The position numbers and the translations under genes were made by a program. A model generated the notes under the pieces. It had not been told where the DNA came from. It made no database searches and worked only from the letters and a program-made list of their open reading frames with translations. This document shows positions 7,555 to 15,654 of a DNA stretch of 37,996 nucleotides, piece by piece; position 1 is the stretch's first letter; each line of letters begins with the position of its first letter. The DNA is from Nonomuraea sp. MG754425 (lineage in GTDB: Bacteria > Actinomycetota > Actinomycetes > Streptosporangiales > Streptosporangiaceae), in NCBI RefSeq assembly GCF_021699195.1, contig NZ_SSXE01000116.1:1-37996 (forward strand). The letters are read 5' to 3'.

Positions 7555-8094
7555 CTAATTCCGCCTGCAGTAAATGTTCTGAGCCGACGTGGTGAGCTTG
7601 TCCGAGTCGTCGGGCTGGCCGACCAGATCCACGTCGATAACGCTACGCCACCCTGTCAGCTTGGAGCTGTCGCAGGCTGCTCGCCCGGTCGCACGGTTGA
7701 CCGAGCCTCCGCCGGACCGCACCGTCTTCTCGCCCGGCGTGCCACGATTTCTCCAGGTGCCGTCACTGAAATACTCCTGCAGTTGCACCGTAACGACCGC
7801 CTTCGTGGCGCTGCAATCGATGTTTACCCACCAGCCGTGTCCGGATGCTTCGAAGGCTGACCCGGATATGTGGAGGTTGTCGCCCTTGGTTTTGAAGTAG
7901 CACAGTGCTGCAGCTGCCACGGTATCGGGTGAGGAACCCGTGTTGTCCCGACTTACCTTGTCGTCTGCAGGAGTCGGGGCAGGGGCTGGAGCGGGCTCCA
8001 CTGGAGCTGCGATCGCCGAAGTCTGTAACGTGCCGAATAGCATCGCACTCACGATGCCAGCTGTTATGGAGATCCTGCGAAGGGAGTGACGCAT
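7555..8094 (-). CDS. Secreted protein of unknown function with Pro/Ala linker
   Basis: A 179-aa exported protein. It has a twin basic N-terminus 'MRHSLRRIS', a hydrophobic core, and an Ala-rich cleavage site near 'SAIAA', then a Pro/Ala linker ('PVEPAPAPAPTPADD'). A ~110-aa globular domain follows, with four Cys residues ('LCYFKTKGDNLHISG', 'NIDCSATKAVVTVQLQEYF', 'RAACDSS', 'IYCRRN') that probably form two disulfides. The ATG at 8094 has GGAAGG seven bases upstream; the frame above it is not coding-like. It is the first gene of a two-gene unit with the unknown protein downstream. The repeated beta-strand look of 'AVVTVQLQEYFSDGTWRNRG' suggests a beta-sandwich; no family is recognised. Confidence 0.75.
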   Translation of the reverse strand: MRHSLRRISITAGIVSAMLFGTLQTSAIAAPVEPAPAPAPTPADDKVSRDNTGSSPDTVAAAALCYFKTKGDNLHISGSAFEASGHGWWVNIDCSATKAVVTVQLQEYFSDGTWRNRGTPGEKTVRSGGGSVNRATGRAACDSSKLTGWRSVIDVDLVGQPDDSDKLTTSAQNIYCRRN

Positions 8095-8389
8095 GACCGC
8101 ACCTTCCGGGTCAAGTTGAGTAGAGCCAGGGACTACTTTGCACCTGCGCAGCGCCGACCTCAGGTAGCGCACTGTCGCATTGGTGACATCCCTGAGAGCG
8201 CCGTAGCGGTCCGGGGTGTGACGTCATGTCAGAGAATGTGATCCACGTCTCTATCTGGGGCTGCAGCTTCTTGAAATTAAACGGCGCCCGCCTCATGTGA
8301 TCACAATGTTCATGTCGCCCATAATTTGAGTGACGGGCGCGGGTCGTCGCGAAGAGCGGAAGAACGCCCTTGCCGTCATAAAGGAGGAG

Positions 8390-8425
8390 ATGGCTCGCCT
8401 TGTGAGAGTACGTTCCGCGAGCTAA
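8390..8425 (+). other. 11-codon mini-ORF with a strong Shine-Dalgarno
   Basis: AAAGGAGGAG lies directly before ATG 8390; the frame closes at TAA 8423-8425 after 11 codons (MARLVRVRSAS). No gene follows on this strand. It may be the decapitated start of a lost gene. The flanking stretch 8173-8483 holds nothing else I recognise apart from the upstream region of the secreted-protein gene at 8094. Confidence 0.25.
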
Positions 8426-8483
8426 TGTCCCTTTAATCGTTGGGATTGGGATAGGTCGGCTGGCCGGGAACTCGCCGTTCGGG

Positions 8484-8645
8484 CTATGGGCGCGGTTGGG
8501 TGAACAATCCCGGCTCGGTCTCGGCGAGGGTGCCGTGGCCGGCCAGGCGTTCGAGCTTGGCGCGGATGTTCTGGATGGCGTTCTGTGTCAGCGGCAGGTC
8601 CATGGCCATGGCCAGATCGCGGGCGCGCAGGGAGTCGGCGACCTC
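8484..8645 (-). pseudogene. C-terminal fragment of a transposon-associated HTH-like protein
   Basis: About 53 codons ending in TAG at 8484-8486 read 'VADSLRARDLAMAMDLPL', then 'IRAKLERLAGHGTLAETEPG' and 'LFTQPRP'. This resembles the C-terminal winged-helix-like region of small hypothetical proteins often found beside actinobacterial transposases. There is no start, and the N-terminal part is absent. It lies immediately downstream of the beta-propeller gene. Confidence 0.45.
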
Positions 8646-8661
8646 GCCGAGGTCAGGGATA

Positions 8662-9852
8662 TCAAGGGTTGCCGGGGAAGCCTGGGAGGACGAGGTTGAG
8701 GGAGTCCTGCGCGGTGAAGGTGGTGAGCTTCCTGGCTCTGCCGGTTTCGACGTTCACCGCGTAGGCCGTGAAGGGAACGTCCGGCGGGTCGAGGCTGGAC
8801 GCCGGTGTGTTGTCTCTGTCACGGCAGACGAAGGGCTTGGCGAGCGCCATGATCTCGTGTGGGCCGGTCCAACCGCGTAGAAGGACGACATTGGCCGTCA
8901 TGGACAGGTCCCGCACGGGGACCCTGCGGAGCACCTTGCCGGCTTTCCGGTCCAGGTGCATGAGGTCGGCGCCCATTCTCATGCATCCGGCGCTGCCCAC
9001 TTTCACGAACTCCAGCGCAACGATGCTGTGCCCGTCGGGCCCGAGCGCGCCGACCGTGGTGTTGCCGGCGACGTCGACGGTTGTCGTGTTGCCTGCCGGG
9101 GACGTCTGCCAGAGCCGGGTGATGGTCTGCAGACGGGTCTTGGGCGAGTATTCCGCCAGGGTGATCGTGTCGCCGTCCGGGGACAGGCCGATGGGGTTCC
9201 AGCCGTTCGGCAGTGGCCGGGATATGCGTTTGTGCAGGTCGAATAGCATGGCTGAATTTTTCAGCCTCGCCGCTGAGGTGAAGGCGAGGAAGCGGCCGTC
9301 ATCCGACAGCAGGAGGTGCACGATTCTGCCGAGCCAGCCCATGGGCACCTTCGTCGGCGCCGTGAGCACCTTTCCGGAGGCGAGGTCGCGCACCGCGAAA
9401 GTGCCGGCCTTGGTGTCGTAGTACGCGATCTTGCGGCCGTCCCGGCTGATCGCCAGCGGGGACGGCCGGAGCCCCGGCGTGAAATCGGACAGGGCCTGCG
9501 CCACCCGGTACGTCGTGCCACTACGGGTGACCACCTGCCAGCCGTGCACGCATCCCGCCGATGCCTCGCCGTGTTCGGGCCGGCAGTACGTCATGAAGGC
9601 GTGGCTCAGCGGCTTTACCCCTCGCGCCGGCAGGTCGTTCACCGTCCTTGGCGCGATGGCCGGGCGCGGCTGTGCGGGCTGCAGTCGTGCAGCGGCCGTC
9701 ACGCCGAGCGCGATGGCGATCACCGCGGCGGCCGCGGTGATCGAGGTCGTCCTGAGCCGCCGCCGCTTGCGGATCCCGATCGTCCGCTCGGTCAGGTCTA
9801 CCGGGGGCGCGGTGTCGGCCACATCGTCCAGTACGTCACGCAGCCAGGTCAT
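8662..9852 (-). CDS. Membrane-anchored beta-propeller (WD40/TolB-like) protein, putative anti-sigma partner
   Basis: A 396-aa protein with a short cytosolic N-terminus ('MTWLRDVLDDVADTAPPVDL'), an Arg-rich stretch, one membrane segment ('ITAAAAVIAIALGVTAAARL', about residues 38-57) and a large outer domain. The outer domain has repeated TolB/WD40-like units such as 'LAISRDGRKIAYYDTKAGTF', 'LLLSDDGRFLAFTSAARL' and 'IGLSPDGDTITLAEYS'. Cys residues in 'TYCRPEHGEASAGCVHGW' fit an extracellular location. The ATG overlaps the stop of the upstream ECF sigma gene (ATGA, 9849-9852). In actinomycetes such pairs are thought to act as sigma factor and membrane regulator. The anti-sigma role is inferred from position; no zinc-binding ASD motif is visible. 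Confidence 0.8.
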   Translation of the reverse strand: MTWLRDVLDDVADTAPPVDLTERTIGIRKRRRLRTTSITAAAAVIAIALGVTAAARLQPAQPRPAIAPRTVNDLPARGVKPLSHAFMTYCRPEHGEASAGCVHGWQVVTRSGTTYRVAQALSDFTPGLRPSPLAISRDGRKIAYYDTKAGTFAVRDLASGKVLTAPTKVPMGWLGRIVHLLLSDDGRFLAFTSAARLKNSAMLFDLHKRISRPLPNGWNPIGLSPDGDTITLAEYSPKTRLQTITRLWQTSPAGNTTTVDVAGNTTVGALGPDGHSIVALEFVKVGSAGCMRMGADLMHLDRKAGKVLRRVPVRDLSMTANVVLLRGWTGPHEIMALAKPFVCRDRDNTPASSLDPPDVPFTAYAVNVETGRARKLTTFTAQDSLNLVLPGFPGNP

Positions 9853-10376
9853 CGCCGTGCTCCCTCCAGATCTTCCATTTCGGCGAACTTCGGCGCCAGT
9901 TCCGGCGCGAGTACTCGTAAGCGGGCGAGCGCATGGTGGGCTTGGCTCTTGACCGTGCCGATCGAACAGTTCAGCAGCTTGGCGGTCTCGTGCTCGGTGA
10001 GGTCTTCGTAGTAACGCAGGACGATCACCGTGCGCTGCTTGGGCGGCAGTTGCGCGAGCGCTCGCAGCATCATGATCCGGATGATCGTGGGATCTTCGAT
10101 GGAGTACCGCCGATCCGGCGGCTCGGCGCTCGGCAGCTCGGCCGCCTTGGTCCGCCGCCGGCGCCAGGAGATGTGCTGGTTGACCAGGGCCTTACGGGCG
10201 TACGCTTGCGGACTGGTGACGTCCACCAGCTTGGGCCAGCGGCTGAGTACCTTGAGCAGCACACTCTGCAGCAAGTCCTCGGCCAGGTGGGCGTCCCCCG
10301 TGAGCAGGTAGGCCGTCCGCATCAGCGACTGCTGATGGACGGCCATGAACTCGCGGAAGCTGTCATTGCGGTCCAA
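9849..10376 (-). CDS. SigE-family ECF RNA polymerase sigma factor
   Basis: A 175-aa group IV sigma factor. Region 2 is at residues ~10-70 ('RTAYLLTGDAHLAEDLLQSV', 'PQAYARKALVNQHISWRRRR'). Region 4 is at ~110-160 ('LAQLPPKQRTVIVLRYYEDL', 'TEHETAKLLNCSIGTVKSQA'). The 'LLTGDxHxAEDLxQ' signature is typical of the actinobacterial SigE family. The TTG at 10376 is chosen because GAGAGGAG lies five bases upstream and region 2 then begins at the usual place. It is translationally coupled to the membrane beta-propeller protein, whose gene is likely in the same operon. Target promoters are unknown. Confidence 0.9.
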   Translation of the reverse strand: MDRNDSFREFMAVHQQSLMRTAYLLTGDAHLAEDLLQSVLLKVLSRWPKLVDVTSPQAYARKALVNQHISWRRRRTKAAELPSAEPPDRRYSIEDPTIIRIMMLRALAQLPPKQRTVIVLRYYEDLTEHETAKLLNCSIGTVKSQAHHALARLRVLAPELAPKFAEMEDLEGARR

Positions 10377-10977
10377 TATGACTCCTCTCGCTCGTACCGA
10401 CGCCAGTGGTCGGCGAATGGTTGGTTCAGTCCGGCCTGCCGAGACGTGTTCGGGTATTCGCCAGATGGGGCCACTGCCTCGTCGAGGCGAGTTGCTGCAC
10501 CGCGCGCCGCCTCTGTGGCGTGATCGACTTCGGCGGTTTCGGGCCGTCCTTGAGACGGCTGACTGAAGTTGGCAAGATCCCGTCTGATCATCGAGATCGG
10601 GCGGGATCTTGTCGTTTCAGGGTCTCCCGAATCTGGTTCGTCCCGGTCTGGGGTCTGTCCGAGTCGGCGCAGTGAATGTCGGGTGCGATCACGCGGCCGT
10701 GTGAGCATGGCGAAGCCCGCGGCCGGGACGGTGCAGGACGTCGATGACCCGGGCCCTCGATGCCATGTCAGAGCACCTTTGCAGGCGGTAATCCAGGCAG
10801 AGCTGAGGTAGAGCAGATCGTGGCGGCACTTGTCGAGGTGACCGAGGCCGCCTTTGCGCAGGCTGATGCTCCGTCGGCGACAGATCCTCGGCAGTTCACT
10901 GCTCTCGCCGTCGGGGATGGATCAGCGCGGTCCATCCGGCGGACGTCCGATCGGCTTCGCCAGAGGATCGGACGTGA
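10377..10977. other. 600-bp stretch without a supported gene
   Basis: It contains the upstream region of the sigma gene and a hairpin at 10573-10611. Open frames on both strands (for example 10322-10708 minus) are Arg/Ser-rich and look like shadows. A few features (imperfect repeats of CAAGATCCCG) suggest an old insertion-sequence end, but nothing is identifiable. Confidence 0.5.
10573..10611. repeat. Inverted repeat with 10-bp perfect arms
   Basis: CAAGATCCCG (10573-10582) pairs with CGGGATCTTG (10602-10611) around a 19-nt loop, which itself contains TGATCA. It could be a terminator, or part of a lost IS end. Confidence 0.5.
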
Positions 10978-11952
10978 TCAACGGGTCTGGTTGCCGAGGC
11001 CGGTGACGTCCGTCGGGAACACCCGCGTCAGTTCGGTTGCGATCAGGTCGATCGCGTGGCGTCCGGCGGACAGGACGCCGCAGAAGTTCAGGAACGCATG
11101 CATCGTCCCGGCGAACTCCACATGCCTCACCTCCACTCCTTCGGCGTCCAGCCGGGCGGCATAGCCACGCGCGTCATCGCGCAGCGGATCGCGGCCGGCT
11201 CCGATGACCAGAGCGGGCGGCAGCCCGGCCAGCGTTTCGGCGCGCAACGGCGCTGCGTATGGAGTCACCTGCTGCCCGGCCAGATACTGCCTCTCTGACC
11301 ATCGGCCGGGTTTGATGCTCAGGAACACCCCGTCGAACTCGCGGAAGGACTCGGTGTCCTGGCCGAAGTCCAGTACCGGATAGCAGAGAATCTGACGCGA
11401 CACGGCCGGTCCGGCGTGGTCGCGGGCCATCAGGCACGCGCCGGCGACCAGGGCGGCTCCCGCACTCTGCCCGCCGGCCGCGATCCGGCCGTCGCCGCCG
11501 ATCAGCGAGCCGTGCTCGGCCAGCCAGCCGATGGCGTCGTAGGTGTCGAACAGTGCGGCCGGATGAGGATGCTCGGGCGCGAGCCGGTAGTCGAGGGAAA
11601 CCACGGTTAGTTTCGCCAGGTTGGCCAGGCGGGAGCATACGTGGTCGAGGTCATCGGCGGATCCGCCGATGAAGCCGCCGCCGTGCAGCCACAGCAGAAC
11701 CGGTCGCGGCCCCGCCATCGTCCGTTCCTGGTAGATGCGCGCCCGTACGGGGCCGCCTCGCGCGGGCAGGTAGAGGTCGGCGACACGGACCGATGGATCG
11801 AGCCGGCCGGACAGTGCGGGGTCCGGGGACCCTGCGCGGGCGGCGAGCAGGGTCCGGTAGTCGGAGAGCTCGGCCCGCTGACTCAGGCTCGCGAGCAATG
11901 CCGCGGTCTCCTCTGCGAATCCGGGTTCCTCCAGGAGTTGCGTTTGCACCAT
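10978..11952 (-). CDS. Alpha/beta hydrolase, hormone-sensitive-lipase family esterase
   Basis: A 324-aa carboxylesterase-like enzyme of the cytosol. The oxyanion motif HGGG is at residues 90-93, the nucleophile elbow GQSAG has Ser163, the likely acid is Asp255 in 'GAGRDPLRDD', and the catalytic His285 is in 'TMHAFLN'. 'DYRLAPEHPHPA' is the classic HSL-family segment. It probably hydrolyses small acyl esters; the substrate is unknown. AAGGAG lies five bases before the ATG at 11952. Its start is 9 bp after the stop of the DinB-like gene, so the two are probably co-transcribed with the ArsR-like regulator further upstream. Confidence 0.9.
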   Translation of the reverse strand: MVQTQLLEEPGFAEETAALLASLSQRAELSDYRTLLAARAGSPDPALSGRLDPSVRVADLYLPARGGPVRARIYQERTMAGPRPVLLWLHGGGFIGGSADDLDHVCSRLANLAKLTVVSLDYRLAPEHPHPAALFDTYDAIGWLAEHGSLIGGDGRIAAGGQSAGAALVAGACLMARDHAGPAVSRQILCYPVLDFGQDTESFREFDGVFLSIKPGRWSERQYLAGQQVTPYAAPLRAETLAGLPPALVIGAGRDPLRDDARGYAARLDAEGVEVRHVEFAGTMHAFLNFCGVLSAGRHAIDLIATELTRVFPTDVTGLGNQTR

Positions 11953-11961
11953 GACGGCTCC

Positions 11962-12483
11962 TTACCGGCTGCGGCCGGCAGACAAGGCGGACGGCACTTG
12001 GCGAAGGTGGAGCGCGGCATGCCAGTACGCTGGTTGCCCCGGCACCGTCCACACCCTCTGCGCCACCGCGCCGACCCCAGGTGAGCCCCAGGACTCCTCG
12101 CTCAACGTGCCGATGTCCCGCACGATCGCCTCGTGAACCGACTCGAAACGGTGCAGGAGAAGCGCGGCGGGAAGGTGCCGGCCCGCTTCCACGCCCCCAA
12201 GATTCAGAGCCTGTCCGATGGCAGGTTCCTCCCAGCGTGGATCGAGGCTCCAGTGCGTCCGGCCGGCGGAGGCTTCGGCCAGCACCGCCAAGTTGATCTC
12301 ATCCCACATCAGGACATGAGCGATGAGGTCGTGCAAGGAGTGGCAGAAGTCGCCGAGCGGGCCCGAGTCCACGAGATAGTCGGCATCGAGTTGCGCCTGG
12401 GTCAGCCCGGTGACGTGGGCAAGAATGATGTCCCGATCGGCCCGCAGGCGGCTGATCGCCTCTTCCCGAGACAGGATTGTCAC
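11962..12483 (-). CDS. DinB/ClbS-like helical-bundle protein
   Basis: A 173-aa protein with the outline of a DinB/DfsB (ClbS-like) four-helix bundle: 'LSREEAISRLRADRDIILAH' (helix 1), 'CHSLHDLIAHVLMWDEINLA' (helix 2 with the conserved His), and the late 'HAALHLRQV'. Relatives include thiol S-transferase-like and maleylpyruvate isomerase-like enzymes that bind a metal through His residues. The GTG at 12483 has GGAGGG upstream. The longer frame reaching 12729 overlaps the regulator gene and has no family similarity. It lies between the ArsR-like regulator and the hydrolase, 9 bp before the latter. The reaction cannot be assigned. Confidence 0.75.
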   Translation of the reverse strand: MTILSREEAISRLRADRDIILAHVTGLTQAQLDADYLVDSGPLGDFCHSLHDLIAHVLMWDEINLAVLAEASAGRTHWSLDPRWEEPAIGQALNLGGVEAGRHLPAALLLHRFESVHEAIVRDIGTLSEESWGSPGVGAVAQRVWTVPGQPAYWHAALHLRQVPSALSAGRSR

Positions 12484-12569
12484 GGTGTCTCCCTCCACAG
12501 GTGGCTGGAGGGACTTCACCACCACAGCGGCCATCCGGCCATCGGACTGACGAATCCGGTCAATCGTGC

Positions 12570-13613
12570 TCAGCGCAGCAGGAGCGCCAGCACATCTTCG
12601 CCGACGGCTCCGACGACGCCGGTGTCGAGCCGGTATCGCATGAACCGGCCGTGGCGGGCCGCGGTGGCGAGTCCTGCGGCGGCCAAGGCGCGGAGATGCC
12701 GGTTCACCTGCGTTGGGTCCATGTTCCACAACATGGCGATCTCACCGGCCGTTCGAGGCTCGGTTGCGATCGCCCGAGCCACCTCCAGACGGCCCTGGTG
12801 CGCGAGGACCTCAAGCCGTCGCCGTACCAGGGCGGCGGAAGGAACGGGGGAACCGGTGTCGGCGGGATGGATGAGCAGGAGAGGCCGTCCGGGCACGTCG
12901 GCCACGTACAGGTGGGGCCGGATGAAGGTGCTGGCCGCTACAGTCAGCCCGCGCTGGGACACGTCATGACGGGTGGCCTGGACCTTCGCGATGCGCACGC
13001 TCACCCCGGACAGGGCCGGCTCCACCGAAGCGTCGAGCGAGGCGAGCGCGGACGCGGGACCTTGCAGGGACGCGGTGTCGGCGAAACGCCTCGCCCGCGC
13101 CGCCAGCGTCGGTTGGATCCGCGTCCATTCGGCCTCGAACCACTCGTGCCAGCTACGGCGCAGGAATGCGAGAAAGCCTTCGGTCGCTTCCTGTGGGCAC
13201 GTGACGAGCGCTTCGACCCGGGCGGCAACCGCCGGCTCTCGTGAGCGTGACCAGCGGAGCGCGACCCGTATGTCACCTGAAGGGGCGATGGGGCGCAGCA
13301 ACCGGCCGGCCAGGTCGTCGGGACGCATGGCGCGCAACTGGTCGAGCCGGTCGTCGAAGCCGTCCGCCGGTGGCGTGGGCGTGACGAACGGCGTCGCCCT
13401 GATCGCCTGGGCCGTCCACCACCACGATCGCGTCCACTCTGCCAGGAGTGGGCTCATCGTGGTGCGGATCTTCGCCGCCCATTCCTCCAGACCGTGATGG
13501 CCGGGGTCGCGCAGGACGTGCAGGGCCGAGCCGAACTCGGTCATCGCCGACACGGCAGTCAGCAGGGATCCGGACTGCATGCACCGGTCGAGCCCGGTGA
13601 TCGCTGTGGACAT
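12570..13613 (-). CDS. ArsR-type winged-helix regulator with DUF5937-like N-terminal domain
   Basis: A 347-aa protein. Its C-terminal ~85 residues form an ArsR-like winged helix ('LVRRRLEVLAHQGRLEVARA', 'PRTAGEIAMLWNMDPTQVNR', 'HLRALAAAGLATAARHGRFM'). The N-terminal ~240 residues, beginning with 'SGSLLTAVSAMTEFGSALHV', match the DUF5937 type often fused to ArsR domains; the 'SAMTEFGSALHVLRDPGHHG' segment is diagnostic. Start ATG 13613 is chosen because similarity begins there; upstream codons to 13724 lie in the AT-rich divergent promoter. It is first in the unit with the DinB-like and hydrolase genes and divergent from the AbrB-type gene. It is probably an autoregulator, ligand unknown. Confidence 0.8.
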   Translation of the reverse strand: MSTAITGLDRCMQSGSLLTAVSAMTEFGSALHVLRDPGHHGLEEWAAKIRTTMSPLLAEWTRSWWWTAQAIRATPFVTPTPPADGFDDRLDQLRAMRPDDLAGRLLRPIAPSGDIRVALRWSRSREPAVAARVEALVTCPQEATEGFLAFLRRSWHEWFEAEWTRIQPTLAARARRFADTASLQGPASALASLDASVEPALSGVSVRIAKVQATRHDVSQRGLTVAASTFIRPHLYVADVPGRPLLLIHPADTGSPVPSAALVRRRLEVLAHQGRLEVARAIATEPRTAGEIAMLWNMDPTQVNRHLRALAAAGLATAARHGRFMRYRLDTGVVGAVGEDVLALLLR

Positions 13614-13672
13614 GGCACCGATCCCATCATCCACAGACTGGCCGAGACGACCCGATCTGTGGGTATGAAATA

Positions 13673-13704
13673 CATGATAAGTTGTGTATTGCTGACATAT
13701 CATG
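13673..13704. promoter_or_regulatory. Inverted repeat in the AbrB/ArsR divergent promoter
   Basis: CATGATA (13673-13679) and TATCATG (13698-13704) are perfect 7-bp arms 18 bp apart. They sit in an AT-rich patch between the ATG at 13724 (+) and the ATG at 13613 (-). This is a plausible operator for the ArsR-like or AbrB-like protein encoded on either side. Confidence 0.5.
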
Positions 13705-13723
13705 CGATATTGAAGGAAGATCA

Positions 13724-13999
13724 ATGGCCACTGATGACGGTGCGATCTCCTATGGCCCTGGAGGCCGCGGCTTCTACGGCGCGGTGACGGTGAGCGAGCG
13801 CGGGCAGATCGTGATCCCGGCTCAGGCGCGCCGCGATCTGGGGATCGAGCCCGGTGACAAGCTCCTCGTGCTCGCCGCCCCTGGGCAAGGGCTCGCGCTC
13901 ATGTCGATCGAGCATCTGCTCGGAAGCTTGAAAGACTCCTCGGCGCTCCTCGAGCAGATCCAAAGGCACATTCTGGGAGGTGCCGAACCGGAGGGATGA
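13724..13999 (+). CDS. AbrB/MazE/SpoVT-type DNA-binding protein
   Basis: A 91-aa protein with a swapped-hairpin AbrB domain at about residues 20-52 ('AVTVSERGQIVIPAQARRDL' then 'GIEPGDKLLVLAAPG'), followed by a short helical tail. AbrB-domain proteins bind DNA as dimers; some are antitoxins and others are transition-state regulators. AAGGA lies seven bases before ATG 13724. No toxin gene is adjacent: the next gene is a DUF418 membrane protein, so a stand-alone regulator is more likely. It is divergent from the ArsR-like gene and probably binds the shared promoter. Confidence 0.85.
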   Translation: MATDDGAISYGPGGRGFYGAVTVSERGQIVIPAQARRDLGIEPGDKLLVLAAPGQGLALMSIEHLLGSLKDSSALLEQIQRHILGGAEPEG

Positions 14000-14091
14000 C
14001 ACGCCAATTCGTCCGGCCTGGTAAGACCTTCGCTGCCCAGCACGGCGCCATGGTGCCGTACCGGCATGGAGAAGTCGTTGAGGAGATCCTT

Positions 14092-15267
14092 GTGAGGACG
14101 TCCCCCTTGAGAATTGCTGCACCACCCCGCACCACAGCACGAGCGCTGGCGCCGGATCTCGCCCGAGGCGCCATGCTCCTGGCCATCGCCATGGCACACG
14201 CGCCGCTGTTCGTGGAGAACGCCGACCACGGTTCCGCCGTGGCGAACGACGTCGCGGGCTTCTTCCACCTGCTGGCCGTCCACAACCACGCCCGGCCGAT
14301 GTTCGCCTTCCTGTTCGGCTACGCGATGGTGCAACTGCTGGCGGCGCAGGCACGACGCGGCCAGGAATGGGTAGCGATCCGCAAGTTACAACGCCGCAGG
14401 GGATGGTGGCTGGTCACCATCGGGTTCGTCCACGTGGCGGCGCTGGTCCCGATCGACATTCTCGCGGTGTACGGCCTGGCCGCCGTTCTGCTCGCCGGCC
14501 TGCTGAAAGCGAAAGACTCGACGCTCCTGTGGGCGGCGGGCATCATGTTCATACCGGCCACCCTCACGGCTGGTTCTGGCATGTGGCTCGCCATGTCGCA
14601 AGGTGTGTCCACGTACAGCCAGAGCAGTATCGCCGCCGATGGAGCGGGCATCGCGGAAGCGCTCATCACTCGGCTCCAGGGCTGGCCCTACGTCCTGGTC
14701 ATCGGCGTGGTCTCAGTCGTTCCCGGCGTGCTCTTGGGCATGTGGGCAGCGCGGCGGCGCGTCCTGGACGAACCCGCACGTAACCGCTCCCTCCTGACCC
14801 GTACCGCGGTGATCACCACGGCCCTGTCCGTCGTGGGAGCCTTCCCCGCCGGTCTCATCCAGGTCGGCGCGTGGGCCCAGCCGCCGGCCGCGGCGACGTG
14901 GGTCGCGGCACTCGCACAGCCGCTCACCGGATACCTCGGCGGGATCGGCATGGCCGCGATCATCGGATTGATCGCCATCGCGGCCGACCGGCGGCGCAAC
15001 CGGCTCACCACAGCCGTCGAGGCGCTGGGCCAGCGCTCGATGAGCCTGTACCTCTTCCAGTCCGTCGCGTTCCTCGCGGTCTTCCACCCGTATGGGCTGG
15101 GACTCCAGGATGATCTCGGGCTGGTCGGCGCCATGGGCGTCGCCACGGCGACCTGGCTGATCTCACTGCTCCTCGCCGACGTCATGCGACGCACCGGCCA
15201 CCGTGGCCCCGCGGAGATCCTGCTGCGCCGCCTGACCTACCGCCAGACGGCGCATCCGTCGGCCTGA
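14092..15267 (+). CDS. DUF418 integral membrane protein
   Basis: A 391-aa protein with about ten hydrophobic segments. The N-terminal 'RALAPDLARGAMLLAIAMAH' is the standard DUF418 beginning. The C-terminal DUF418 core contains 'AVEALGQRSMSLYLFQSVAF', with polar residues inside TM helices as in the family. A cell-membrane location is certain; a transport or acyl-transfer role is only a family-level guess. GTG 14092 has GAGGAG seven bases upstream and gives the expected N-terminus; an ATG at 13996 overlapping the AbrB stop would add 32 residues without similarity. It is in one transcription unit with the AbrB-type regulator. Confidence 0.85.
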   Translation: MRTSPLRIAAPPRTTARALAPDLARGAMLLAIAMAHAPLFVENADHGSAVANDVAGFFHLLAVHNHARPMFAFLFGYAMVQLLAAQARRGQEWVAIRKLQRRRGWWLVTIGFVHVAALVPIDILAVYGLAAVLLAGLLKAKDSTLLWAAGIMFIPATLTAGSGMWLAMSQGVSTYSQSSIAADGAGIAEALITRLQGWPYVLVIGVVSVVPGVLLGMWAARRRVLDEPARNRSLLTRTAVITTALSVVGAFPAGLIQVGAWAQPPAAATWVAALAQPLTGYLGGIGMAAIIGLIAIAADRRRNRLTTAVEALGQRSMSLYLFQSVAFLAVFHPYGLGLQDDLGLVGAMGVATATWLISLLLADVMRRTGHRGPAEILLRRLTYRQTAHPSA

Positions 15268-15654
15268 CCCAGGAAACGGCCCGGACGGCTCGGGTCACCG
15301 CCTGGACAAGGCTCTGGTATTGAGCACGAAAGCGGAGATCAAGCCGTCAAGCTGGACGTTCTCGCTCATGATGGACGCTTGCCCCTTGCCGTCCGTCGTC
15401 ATCCGGACGGTGTCAGTCTCGGCTGTCACCAGGGGAGTAGACGCCCCGGAGACTACGTCCCACGGCGTAACAGGCAGGAAGGCCTGTGTCCTGGTTTCGA
15501 TGGAACGAGCCGCAGCCATGGCTGTCGCGCACCGGCGGACACCACCTGCGCCCCGACGCAAATCCGGTGGCTCATCCAACCTTCTCTCGCGGCGAGGTCA
15601 CATTTCCCAGTCCAGAGGGCTCTTGGAGGTGTATCCGTCGCGAGAAGGAGCTTT
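15268..15654. other. 390-bp stretch without a supported gene
   Basis: Open frames occur on both strands (94 codons at 15295-15579 minus, 112 codons at 15320-15658 plus). Neither has a good ribosome site or a recognisable match. The minus frame has the more protein-like composition and could be a remnant. Confidence 0.4.

Noticed and set aside
8295..8304. TGTGATCACA, resembling a CRP site
   Set aside because: The half-sites are contiguous instead of separated by six bases, and it lies 200 bp from the next start. A 10-bp palindrome can be chance.
10760..11164. 134-codon plus-strand frame
   Set aside because: Mostly antisense to the hydrolase gene, no ribosome site, no recognisable motif.
13724..15267. 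AbrB-type gene plus next gene as a toxin-antitoxin pair
   Set aside because: The downstream product is a large DUF418 membrane protein, not a toxin.
15295..15579. 94-codon minus-strand frame with protein-like composition
   Set aside because: No ribosome site and no family recognised; too weak to call a gene.
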